Assembly (NCBI GenBank): GCA_008802785.1
Contig: VUYT01000003.1
Location: forward strand, 372,001 to 436,000
DNA: 64,000 bases
Direction of reading: 5' to 3'
Source: Symmetrospora coprosmae
Taxonomy: Eukaryota; Basidiomycota; Cystobasidiomycetes; Symmetrosporaceae
This document shows, in pieces, positions 43,271 to 54,279 of this stretch. The position numbers and the translations under genes are program-made. Positions within the stretch are counted from its first letter, which is position 1. Every line of letters starts with the position of its first letter. Under the pieces are notes generated by a model. The model was not told where the DNA came from. It ran no database searches and worked only from the letters and a program-made list of their open reading frames with translations.

Positions 43271-46200
43271 CTATGGGCCGTTTTGTGCACCGGGTGGCGA
43301 TCGATGCATGGCTGACACTCGATGAGCTGCGTTTTGCGACTTGCGAATTGGCCTTGCACTGACTCTCTGGTAGAAGAGTAGGTAAGGCGTGAAGCGGCTA
43401 CGCTCGGATATGACGTCGGACAGGTAAATCGGTGTCTCTACTTCGTCGTCGAAGCGATACCAGGCACCATCCGGCGCGCAGACCGCTGCTACGTAGTGAC
43501 CTGATTGTAAGGTGCCGCTGTGAGACGTGACTCCATATAGGCGGTAGTCTCCACGCGTGCTTGCGTCCTGTTTCCGTCCGGTTCTCGTCAGCACAATAAA
43601 TGATGGACATTAGGCGCTGGGCACCAGTCAGAAGATGACCCACATCGATGTGTAAGAACTGGTCAACTTTGATGTGGTCCTCACACTTTCCTTCACCTCG
43701 AGACTTGAAACGCTGCAGTTGTATGCACAGTATCTGTGGCGCTCTTGCTATGCGTTCTGAGGTCGAGCTCCATCTATCTCCGCACCTGGAACCACGAAAG
43801 TCAACCGCATCGTCAGTGCTGCACTTTGCTCGAACATGTCTATTTGCCTGCATCTGTTCTGTAGCTGACCTCTCGCAGTGGTAATCGTTAAGGATTCCGG
43901 ACGGTTTTCCGTACGCCTCTCTGAAGGCCGCTGCGACACTGGAATGGGTCTGCACGCTGACGTCCAGGCTGCGAAACGGCGTTTCCTCGGTCTTCGAATG
44001 ATGCTGGCAAGCATTGCAGACCGTGACTGTCCTGGTTGTGCCCTGAAAAAGCGTCTCAACCGTGGGTGTGCGGCCCTGCTCCTGGGATATCCGGTCCAGC
44101 ATCCCTATGAAGAACTCATGGGCGTCCTCTTGTCTGCCCTTCCGCAGGCTTTTGTGTATGCCTGCCGACCAGATTGCAGACGTAGCTCAGCGTCCAGCAT
44201 TAACGGCATGTCAACAAGGATACACAGGCAGAAGAAACGACACATACCTCCGATGTTGTCTCGAATGCTCGTCAGCTCTCGTCTAATGCTTGACATGTCG
44301 CCTCTGTCGTCCCAACGACCGTGGAAGTCGAGCGCCAGCTCACTCAGAGTGCAGATGAGGCAGAATCCTCCCTCATTCCCCACCTCGCCTATTGTAGCAT
44401 CGTCTCAGAGTCAGCTTGGATCCCATCGCACCTCAGCATGAGCTGTGTAGTGGTTGCTCCAGGCTCACACGTCTTCCAATAGTGGTATTTCTTGTCCATT
44501 AGGTACTCGACAAGACCGCCTGTATGCAGGAGTACTTGCAAGATCGAGTTGATGTAGCATGTGTTGCCAAGATTCGGGAGGCCGTATCCGACCGTCTTCC
44601 GTTTACGAATCCAATCAATTGGTACGCTGTCTGCATCTGCGCGGTCGAGATCATGGACGCAAGAGTCCGATCAGCGTGTGGCAGAGCAAGTCAGGAATGG
44701 TAGTGATACGCCACTCACTGCTGCTTGGTGCCCTGCTAGTGCTTTGCGTGAGACTCGGACGGCGAGTTTGACTGGACGGGGCACCGGAATGAACTGGTGC
44801 TCTAGGAGCCGTCTCTGCTGTGCCTTGCTGTTCGACAGGCCAGTCGCCCGTTTGTCCTATCGGATTCGAATGCTGCGGCTCTGAAGGGAACGCGGGGGGC
44901 GGGGGCACCTGTTGCTCTAGTTGATTAGGCTGCTTCGATGGCTTAGCCTTAGACTGCTTAGTTCGCTTCTTAGGTTGCTCAGGCCCTTGCTCCTGTTCTG
45001 GCGCAGCCGGCGAGACGCGCGTGGTTTGAGGTAGGCCTTGTGGGGTAGGTACCGCATGGGCTGCTGTCGCGACATTTCCAGTGGGGTCCCTCGTTCCCGT
45101 GCGGCTTGGAGACACTCGCTGCGAGCCGTTCGCACCCGTCCGAGCGCTAACGGAGCTGCGGCGAGTGTCTGAAACAGCTGAAGGCGGCTGCGAAGTCCTT
45201 AGCGAACTGGAATGGCGGTTTGCGTTCGAGTCGAAGGTCGCTGGCTCCTGTGGCACGCCCCCATCTGTATGTACCTGCTCGTGAGATAGTCCAGAGCGAT
45301 GCGAGCGGGGCGCTCCTGCACTCTCCAGAGCGGAACCGGAAGCGCTGCTCGGATTCGAGCCAGGACTGCTCGATCGGCTCCTGCTGCTGCTTTTAGTGCC
45401 ATGGAGTTTCTTCGCGCTCAGCAAATGCTCGCACCAGAATTGCTCGGTCAATCTGCCCTTGCTGCGCCGACGGCGGAAGAGCGCATCTTCCCGAAATATG
45501 AAGATGTTGCGCCGAGAGTACCAGCGAGACGGCAAATTGGTATCCTGGAAATGCAGCTAATTGTCAAGGTCAGCGGCCTAGCATCGTCCTGGCGCACTCG
45601 CCTGGTCACCTCATGCGACGCTCACCAGATAGACGTGGTTGCCGATTTGAGAGCGCAATTTGCGAGAGCGTCCAGGCAGCCATGCACGAAAGCTGCTTGC
45701 TCTTTCCTCAACGCCGCTTGCAATAGTAGCCTGGCACACTATGTACCGCCACTTTCCCGTCCGAACAACAACGAAGACGACGACACCAGGCTGTCGAAGT
45801 GTTGCCGGTCATTCGTTGGGTTAGAGGAGCCGGGCAAGATCAGCATGCACAGTACATCTATCAGAGCGGAAAGACCATTCTTACGGAGAGATTGTCGAAG
45901 TTGGCCGAGGCCAGCTCGACCTGATCGACTATATCATGTCGCGATATGCACTTGGCTTCCGCACTGTAGTCTCGAAGATGGTGGCCTTTGTTCCGGTCGT
46001 CTGGTGTGTCCACCTCGGCTTTGTCTGGCAGGATAACGATGCTGTCGTGTGCACGCCTGCTGGTATCCCGCTTCCAATACCATGCTGATGCAAGGCTTCT
46101 ATCGCTTCGCCGATAGACGATGTAGTCCCACTGACGCAGGGCTGGGAAAGGGGTGGTATCTGGTAGTCCTAGCTGGTCGATATGGCGGTAACGATAATTG

Positions 46201-47747
46201 CCAGCTGCCGCCTGCCTGGCGTCCACCAGAGCCCTTACGTCGTAGATAGCGATGTCTCGCTCTGTAGGCGCGGTGAGGGAAGGAGACCCGTCAGCCTGGT
46301 GTTCAGATCAGTTACACTGCAATGCAAGACGAAATGCCCCACGCTTTGGTGTCCGCTTGTCGCTCGGTCGCATGCCTTCTACGAGGTTGGTGAGCGCTCC
46401 ACGATCTGCGCCCGACGCTTCAACATTGCGCCGCGTGGAGATGACCAGCTCATAGATCCTTCCGGAAGCGGTTTGACGAATGTCGTGCACAAGTCCCCAA
46501 TGGAGGACGCCATGCTTGTCTGACCCGGAATGGCTATCGCTGTAGAGTATCCAGGAGAATCTTGGGATTTTTGGGAAGAGTTGCGCCCGATGAACGATGA
46601 CGGCGGATGTGAGGAAATGCCGCTTGACGCGCACGAGAGAGAAGTTGTCGCGGCCAAAGTAGGGAGTCGTGCGCAGTCGAGCACGCTCCAATGCCCGGTG
46701 CAACGCGAACCCAATCTTCCGCTGCTGCACTTCCAGCCCAAAGGAGTCACGATTTAAGATGTAGTCTGTACTCTCGAGGGTAGCCCAGTCAACCCCTGCT
46801 TGAAGCATTACGGTGTGATGGGGCATGTTGGGCTCCACGTGCGTTGCTGTCTTGCCTCTCATTATCCTCTGGACGTTGGGCTTCATTGGGAGCAAAGCCA
46901 GCTTGTGGAGCAGATGGGCCGAAGCGGTATCAGCACAGACCCTTGTCCGTCGTGTGAGAAGAGGAGGGAGGAACCGGCAGAGGCAGGCGTCTCACCGGAC
47001 CCAGAATTACGAGATGGACGTCGTTACTTCTCTCCCTCTCACGGCCGTTCCATTCGCCTGGTCCTATGGCCATAATGCGAGCGACCATCTTGATCCACAT
47101 TGTCGACCTCTCACTAGGGTGTAAGAGCACGTTCTGAGCTCGCACCGGAATTGACAGCTTCGTCAAGGAGTCAGTGGTTTGAAGGGCGAGATCGTAGGTC
47201 CATCGCGACGACGAGTCTTTCGCCAGTGCTGATGGAAACGCTTCCCGATACGCTATGTAGTTCCCTGGTCGAGCGCCCTGAATGAGATGGGATACAGTGA
47301 GTTAGACTCTACCTGTTCCGAGACCTGACACTGCCACACACACCGGCAAACACGCGGGCTGGACAATCTTACTTAGGATCCGTCTCTGGTTGAGCATGCT
47401 GACAGGCTGGCTCTTGACGCGCACCTGTCGCGTGGAGAGCAGAGGTCGAGAGGGTGCAGGAGGTGCTGCGGGATGACTCAGGCAGAGGAGGAGGAGAGCC
47501 TAGATTTGCAGCAGCGAGTGAGCTGATCCAGCGCAGTCGAGTGTGCAGTGCATGCCCTCCCCTCAGAATCAGCAGGCGGTGTCACATCAGCATCGTCAAA
47601 GGGAGTTGGATTGCCCTCTCGCAGCAGAGGGGCACAGCTGACTCGGAGCGCTAAGGCGTCTGGAACGGCGGACGGTGATGGATAGGGCTTAAAAGCGCCA
47701 GACCTGCCAATTTTGAGCCCGTCCTCTATATCCAGGAGGGGTAGCAT
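43271..47747 (-). CDS. Fusion of an unrecognised N-terminal region with a ubiquitin-specific protease
   Basis: Secure exons: 47424-47344, 47277-46996, 46901-46343, 46261-45885, 45790-45626, 45556-44719, 44636-44469, 44388-44248, 44161-43644 and 43567-43271 (1141 residues). A first exon from 47747 (MLPLLDIEDG) is tentative. The C-terminal third is a USP: Cys box GLPNLGNTCYINSILQVL, then EDAHEFFIGMLDRI, RAPQILCIQLQRFK and His box SHSGTLQSGHYVAAV with WYRFDD, so it should cleave ubiquitin. The first 800 residues match no domain I know; recognisable pieces are GNYIAYREAFPS, MWIKMVARIMAI, LFPKIPRFSWIL, WDYIVYRRS, ISRHDIVDQVELASANFD and WYSRRNIFIFRED. All of these recur in the neighbouring gene, which lacks the USP. 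A phase-1 intron at 44718-44637 joins the two regions through a Ser/Pro/Gln-rich linker. The Zn-site stretch near 43880-43850 reads atypically. Confidence 0.8.
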
Positions 47748-48294
47748 CTCGGAGCCCCCCTCCCATCACGCTCCCTCTTGCGGTGGCAAGTCAGGCAGCA
47801 TCCTATGTAAGGGGCACCCCACATGTGGGGTGCCAGTCCATAACGGCGCGCAGTGCACTGTGCTGAGTAGCCACGCGGAGGTTCCATGGGCAGATTGCCT
47901 GCTCAGTGATGTGACACTCGAGCGACGCCACACATCTCGCGGGTCCAGTGCCGGTTCATCAGTCGCGTCGGTCGAAGGTGTGCAGCAGAGGCATCATGCA
48001 CTCCTCCCTGTGTGCAGCGCCATCGCAATGGAGCACGCCGGCTTGTGCTGGAACGACAGCGCGCAGGCGAGTACGCCAACCAGTTGTCATGAAGCTGACA
48101 GGCAGCTTTCTGTGACTCTCCCGCATGCCCATGGCGGGTTCACAGCCGAAATCTGGCAGGGAGCTCGGGTCGCGAGGTGAAGGAGGGCGACGTGAAGGAA
48201 GGCGCGAGGGCATTTGTGCGTACAACATACTTCTCTACTCTGTCTCTCTCTACCTTGCCACTACGTTTCGGGAGACCCTCGTGCCTGAGCTGGC
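47748..48294. other. Spacer between the two large paralogues
   Basis: A 547-bp gap holding the fusion gene's promoter and the other paralogue's 3' end. It contains a perfect 22-bp palindrome (47813-47834, listed separately). Open frames in it show no conserved content. Confidence 0.5.
47813..47834. promoter_or_regulatory. Perfect 22-bp palindrome upstream of the protease fusion gene
   Basis: Two 11-base half sites, GGCACCCCACA and its reverse complement, meet in the centre at CACATGTG, an E-box-type core. It lies about 65 bp upstream of the tentative start at 47747. It could be a dimer-bound operator; this is inference from symmetry and position. Confidence 0.45.
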
Positions 48295-50573
48295 TCACTC
48301 CGGATCCTCCGTGACGTGTATGTACTGATCTGGTGGGTAAATGGTTTTCAAGTTACTGCTCGTATTACGGCGTATCGGTGGTCGGCGGGGTGGTGGTGCG
48401 GGCATGCTGTGCGAACGAGCGCGCTGGGTCGGGGGCGTCACGTATCCTGTCCGAGTCTGCGAGGGTGGGTTACTCCGAACTGCGGGCTGCGAGCCCAAAC
48501 CATTAGGTCCTGGTCCTGGTCCTGGGGGACGCCGATTGCTCGGCCTTGCGCCGGGGCTGCTCGACCGGCTACTGCTGTTGCTCTTTGTCCCATGTTTCCT
48601 CCTCACATCGAGTAAGCGCTCGCACCACCGTTGCTCGTTCAGATATCCCAGGCTGCGCTCAAGGCGGACTTGGGCATCTTTCTCGAAGGTGAAGATGTGT
48701 TGCCGCGAATACCATTGCGGTGGAAGGCTGATGCCGTCGAAGTGGAGCTGGAAAGGCAAGTCAGCTACGTCTGTCTGATATGAAGGCACGGAAGTCGGCT
48801 CACGAGGTAGCGGTAATTCCCTATCTGCGAGCGCAGAGAGGGCATCTGACGAGGCCATAAAGCTGTGACTGTGTTCGCAAGCTCGTCTGCGCGTGTTCCC
48901 ATGGATGCTTGGCGTACAGTGAGTCGACCATGCCGGCCGCGATGCACGACGTAGACAATGTCGTGTGGCTGTAGGTAGGGCAGCTACCGCATCAGCGCGT
49001 GATGTGCGAGGATGAACGAGTAAAGAGGGTGTCCCTACTCTAAGTCGGTCAAAGTTGGCCGAGGCGAGCTCGACGAGATCGACAATCTGGTGACGACTGA
49101 TCATCTCTCGTTCCTCTCCTGGACGTGCGTTCCTGTGGTCGTCTGGTGCGTCCGTCTCTGCGTAATCTCTTTGTACGATGATGGTGTCCGGGTCCGCCTT
49201 CGCCCCCCTTGGCGGGGAGCAGTCGTACACCCAAGCTGAGAGTAAGGGTCCGCGCCTGGAGCGCTGGTAGACGATGTAATCCCAGTTCCGCAGCGACGGG
49301 AAGCGGATGGTCGGTGGCGGACGTGTCGGAGTTCCCAACCGATGCCTGTATTTGATCTGAACCGCCTCGGCACCCCGAGCACTTACGAGTGCTCGAACGT
49401 CGGAGATGTCGATCTTGATCGCTGTGTCGGGGGAGGATAAGGTGTGTGTGCATTAGTCTGGTTCACTTGTCTGGTAGCTCGGTAGTATCCCAGACCCTTC
49501 GCATCGTCCGGCTATGCTCACCGGACAGCTCGCGTTCATCGACTGGTTCCAGGCCAAGCTCCCCGTTGGTCGAGTACCCTCCGTATCCTCTCGCCTTAAC
49601 ATCGCTCCGGACCGTGACAGTCAGCTTTCTGGTGAGTCGGTCAACCTTGCGTACGCATGCCCATAGGAGAGTGCTATGCCTCGCATCGGGAAGTCTGCTA
49701 CGACAGAGGATCAAGGACGACATGGGGATCTTGGGAAACAGTGACGCCGAATTGATGATGACTGCCGATGTGAGGCGGCTTCGCTTGACCGTCATCAGTC
49801 GAAGATCGCTGCTGTTGGTGCCGTAGACTGGGTCTGCGTATCTGCCCAACGCGTGATGAAGCTGGACCCAATCCTCGCGCTGGGCTTTGGTGAGATGCTT
49901 CGAGGTGCTGCGATTCAGGAGGTAGCCCACTGTCTCCAGATGGGCCCAGTCTATCGCTCCTCGCGATTTCGAAGCAGTGTTTGCCTGCAGCCAGTCCCTC
50001 ATCCACTCAAGCGGATACACGTTCTTGATCTGCTTCAGACTCCGGAGGAACTCAGCCCGGAAGGGCATCAGTGCCAACTGGACAGGATGCACATGATGTG
50101 AGGTGAGCGCGTACGTCATGCTCACCCTAGCGTCTGCCACCACAGACTCACGGGACCTAGGACCAGGAGAGACACTAGATCGCACTTGACCCTGCTGTCC
50201 CAGTTTATAGCCATCACCCGGGCGACCATTCTGATCCACAGCTCGCTCCTTGAACGCTCAAATACGTTATTATTCCTGACGGGGATGGCTAAATTCGCCA
50301 GCTCGTCGGTGGTGCCAATCGCAAGTCTTGCGTACAGCGAACCGCTGTCCGGGATGACGGCTGGGAACGCCTCCCAGTAGGCGATGTAGTTGCCTGGTTT
50401 GACGCCCTGTGGATTGAAACACGGAAACGAGAGGCAATGAGCTGCTGTTGTGCGGGGATTCGCGTGCCAGAGGCGAGCGACAAGCACGTACGGGTATGTA
50501 AGTTCGGCGGTCCGGCTTGACGATTTCACGAAGGATGCGCTGCATAGATGGCATGCTGCTCTTCGACGCGTAC
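48295..50573 (-). CDS. Unrecognised large protein, paralogue of the protease-fusion N-terminus
   Basis: Supported exons: 50573-50492 (5' limit uncertain), 50406-50152, 50077-49522, 49421-49039, 48968-48804 and 48747-48295; about 630 residues. The true start is unresolved; a plus-strand start at 51041 limits how far it can extend. Exons correspond one to one with the downstream gene in order and phase (255 vs 282, 556 vs 559, 383 vs 377, 165 vs 165 nt). Shared pieces are GNYIAYWEAFPA, LWIRMVARVMAI, SAVIINSASLFPKIP, WDYIVYQRS, ISRHQIVDLVELASANFD, LRSQIGNYRYL, WYSRQHIFTFEKD and KHGTKS followed by Ser/Arg. It ends at 48295 in a Pro/Arg-rich tail (ending YIHVTEDPE) with no protease domain. No catalytic motif or membrane segment is obvious. 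Confidence 0.7.
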
Positions 50574-51040
50574 CTGTTGCGTATCCAGGAGACGTCGGAG
50601 GATGGAAGTTCGTTTGCAGAGAGTTGTGTAGCTTGATTGGGAGCACGGAGAGGAGAGGGGCGCGAGCAGACGGCGGGACCGAGATAGCTGGCCCATCGCA
50701 ACCAGAGATGCAGTGCAGATCTTTGCCCGCACTCCTACATGGCCGGCGGTGTTCGAATCAGCAGTTCAGCGCCTGTCAGACCCTTTTACCGCTCCGAGCT
50801 CGCGCAGGACAACGGGTTGCCATGGGAATTCTGGATAGATTGCCAGCCGCTTTCCAGCGTGTCTCAGGGTAGAAGCTGATCCAGTCAGTAGTCTATAGCT
50901 GAATTGCACATTGTCAGAGTCATCAGTCGCCTTCTCGGTAGGGATTGTGCTGCCGCTCCGCGTCCTCTTGCCCTGCAGCGCATCGCAACCGCTCTTCATC
51001 AGTAACAGACCATCTGACAGCGCATCAGAGACAGCAAAAG

Positions 51041-53775
51041 ATGCAGCTGGACGAGTCGTATACGTTGGATTGCTGCAGTGCATCTCCTGATATTCCCGAG
51101 CATGACGAATTGGAGTCGGACTCCGAGCAAGAGCCGGAGTGTGCGGGCGAAGCTGCGACAAGCGAGCAGCGGCAGCAGCAGCAGGAGGACGACGACGGAG
51201 AGGAGCAGGGCATGCTGCAGAAGGACAGCGACATGCAGTGCAGGCTCACGCTCGAGCACAATGCGCTGTCTGCGAGAGACGTGAGTGACCCGGCTTGACG
51301 CGTCGCTGGGTGGCGGAGGAGCTTCAGAAGCAGCACGCTCGTCTACGCGACAGGCGGTACGCAGGCTACGTATCCGTATCCTGACTATGCTATGATCCTG
51401 CGTGCTTCAGTCTATGGCGGTCGATCACGCAAGCAGCACGCCCTCCGATTCCCCAGATGCACGTCCTCTTCCAGGCATCGAGCGTGACAAGAACGGCGAA
51501 GCGGAGACTGCAATGATGCAAGACACCCCGGCACTGACGAGCTCACAAGCTGCCGAAGGGGACGAGCTCGACGAGATCGAAGAAGCAGATTCTCCTGGTC
51601 TCTCTTTCGTCGTCGACGAGACCCTCCCAACTCCCCGCACATCCCTTCCTTCCTTCGCTCCTCCCGACAATGCGCACATAGTGCACCCTCCCAGCCTCTA
51701 CGACCGCGAAGCAGACGAGCAGATAGATGAGTTGTGGTCCAGCGACAGCTCGCAAGACTCCATCGAGTACACGCCGCCCGAAGACCGCGTTCAGGTCGAG
51801 GTTGGCGTCAAGGTAGTCAAGCAGAGTCCGACAAGCCGGAAGACAGCCAAGAAAGAAGAGGAGGACACTGGCTCCTCACTTCCTACTACCCAGCGAGACA
51901 TCGGCGACGTTGCTGAGAAGAAGCCAGGCCAGTCAACGCCGAGAGCCGCCCCTGCCGCTCTAACCCGCCATACCCGGGCTATCACGGCCCCCGCGTACAC
52001 GCAATCGCTCGTCAAGAAGGAATTATCCGAGAAGTTCCCCAGTCTTGTAGCGAACAAGCACAAGGCCAAGGCAGAAAAGGCGCCCAAGCCTAACATGTTC
52101 AAGCCGGCTGCGGCGGTGGAGAAGCCCGATTTATCCCAGCTCGTAAATGCGCAGAAACAGAAGCAGATAGTCCCTCCAGCTACGCCGAAGACCATCAAGC
52201 CAACTCCTATTCCGAGCCTACCAGATCTCGCTTCTCTCGCTCTGGCTAAGAAAGCCAACCATCGCAAGACTGCAGCCGCCTCTTCCGCCACGCCAAAGCT
52301 GAAGAAGCACTCCATGAATGCCTTCCTCTCGCTCGTGGGCAGGACCGATTTGCACGTTACCCCTGCAGCTCCTCTGCCCGCCAAGGCCGACAGTGGTCCG
52401 ATGACGCCGAAGATCGAGAAGCCTCGCTCAGCGAAACTCGCAGCGCCGATCGATGTCCGCACCCTCGTGGCAGACGAGGGCTACGAATCTGCCGAGAAGG
52501 GCCAGAACACCATCGCCGAACACCTCCCAGTCTTTCGCTGCTTTGCGTCGAGCCGCATGCTACAGAATGTCACCATGGACCGGGCGCTGCTCGATTGTTC
52601 GGTCGACCTCATCTACCCCGAGGAAAACGCCCGTCAGCTCACAAAGACGCAGCAGGCCAAGGGTGCCCTTCCGGCGTCCGAGATATACATAAGTGAAGCA
52701 GACGTCGTGCTCTCTCCAGCAAGTGGAGCCATCTTCTACCCGCTCGACAGTGTGTACCGGCTCGCTACGCTCCAGCAGCTCGATGGGAGCATCGAGAAGG
52801 TGCCCCACTCGCGCGTCCTCCTCCAGGCCATTCAGACACTCTCTCATACTCTAGACAAGGTCGTCCTCGTCTTTGAGGCTTTCTCACGCCCGCATCCTAT
52901 GACCGGCGCCGTCAAGCCCGCAACCGAGGCCTTCACTCCCGCCGTGAACCGGGCGCTCAAGACGCTGCAAGACAAGATTGCCGAGATGCGGCATGCAGCA
53001 TTAGCTGCAGATGGGAACGGGCGCGTAACGGCCCTCGCTGAAATCGAGATCTGCTATGCGGGGAGCGCCGGGCAGGCTGCCCAGCTAATCCGAGAGCGGA
53101 TTGAGCCGCGATACGCGACGCACGACAGCCTCGGCCACGTCAAGCTCGATTCGGCTATGCTGGCGCGACTGCCGCTCAACAGGCTCTCTGCGCACGTTGT
53201 TGTCGTGCAGGCCGACTCATTCGACGATTTCGTTGCGCTACCGGTGGACGAAAGGACGGAGAACTACGGGCATCTCTTCGGCCAGCGGCGAATGGTGCGT
53301 CCAGTGTCTCAGCTGAAAGCCGGCTAGCTTCCCGTGGCAACATGCTGACTCAGAAGCACCATGGCAGACCACCATAAACGAGCTCTGTGAGCAGATGCAC
53401 CGGCCGCATGTCGTCGGCCACCCCAATCATGATCAGCAAGCAGCCCCGTCGAGGCCGAGCTACGCAGCAGCGCACGAGAACGCAGCAAAAGTGCCCGGTC
53501 CTCCAACCTCCACCCAGATGGCGGCCGCTCGCCATGCAGCCGAGCGAGCGCGGTTCACCGGCGATCTCGACGGGGAAGCAGGGCAGGCTACGCTCCAGCG
53601 GCAGATGGAGGAGTGCTACGCGGCGCAGCGACAGGACTACGAGGCATCGCTACAGCAGCAGGAGGAGCAGGCGTCCTCCTCCTCGCCGAGCGCGATGGTG
53701 CAGCATGCGCGCGCAGTCAAGCGCGAGGCTGAGAGCGACAGAGATGCAGGACAGGTGAAGAAGCGCAGGCGGTAG
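51041..53775 (+). CDS. XPF/ERCC4-fold protein, possibly ZIP2/SHOC1-like
   Basis: Exons 51041-51280, 51411-53298 and 53354-53775 give 849 residues. The first 350 residues are acidic and low-complexity, with Lys/Pro/Ala-rich linkers. The region from about VFRCFASSRMLQNVTMDRAL to the second exon's end has the shape of a degenerate ERCC4 nuclease fold: DLIYPEENARQ, then ISEADVVLSPASGAIFYPLD, LLQAIQTLSHTLDKVVLVFE and EICYAGSAGQAAQLIRERIE, followed by a helical piece (NRLSAHVVVVQADSFDDF; ERTENYGHLFGQRRM). That order fits the meiotic ZIP2/SHOC1/SPO16 group, but the active-site acids of true XPF nucleases are not evident and this naming is tentative. The last junction is ambiguous: donor 53299 gives the long form ending KKRRR, donor 53295 (GTGCGT) gives a short form ending soon after. 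Confidence 0.55.
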
Positions 53776-54279
53776 CCGGAAGGACGCAACGGACATTCTG
53801 ATTGGCGATGCTGAATGTGCAGCAGGGAGGGCGAGCACGCCCGGGAAAGCAGATCTCGTTTCTGAGCGCGTCTGCAAGACGGGTACTGGGCGAGATATGA
53901 GTCAGAGGAGGACAAGCAGAGACAATGGCTACTTTCAGGTCCAATTTCATTAGCTGGCGTGGGCGGGCCAGGGCTCTGATAAAAGGGAACTTAGAGGCCT
54001 CAATTTGTAGGCGGTCTGTGTGCACTAGTACAACAAGAGCTATGATCTACTTATCTCACCTGGCTAGCAGAGCAAAAGTCCGCGCGCGGACTTTTTGTGG
54101 ACAGACTGGGCGGCAGCAAGGCGGGCTGATGTCGATGAGCGGAAGGCAGGATGGAAACGGGAGGCATTGCAGGAGAACCAAGCTAAATGGCGAGAAGAGG
54201 AACTGATAACAGAAAGAAGCTCAGATGTATGCAGATCGATGTGAGGATGGGCAGGGAAGGCGAGGGCAATCTGCGCTCA
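53776..54279. other. Convergent intergenic region with a 22-bp palindrome
   Basis: A 504-bp gap between the ERCC4-fold gene and the SSP120-like gene. It contains a perfect palindrome at 54074-54095 (listed separately). No coding frame was recognised. Confidence 0.5.
54074..54095. terminator. Perfect 22-bp GC-core palindrome between convergent gene ends
   Basis: Half site AAAAGTCCGCG and its exact reverse complement abut. Transcripts from either side would form an 8-10 bp GC-rich hairpin followed by U-rich sequence. A role in 3'-end formation for both genes is inference; fungal pol II does not need such hairpins. Confidence 0.35.

Noticed and set aside
43644-44161. Two in-frame mini-introns in the USP Zn-site region (51 and 36 nt)
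   Set aside because: Removing them gives a more usual-looking stretch, but the second would be too short to splice and acceptors are poor; the continuous exon keeps phase at both ends.
50745-50765. TTCGAAT motif resembling a tRNA T-loop
   Set aside because: No matching stem and no cloverleaf; it lies near the start of the large paralogue.
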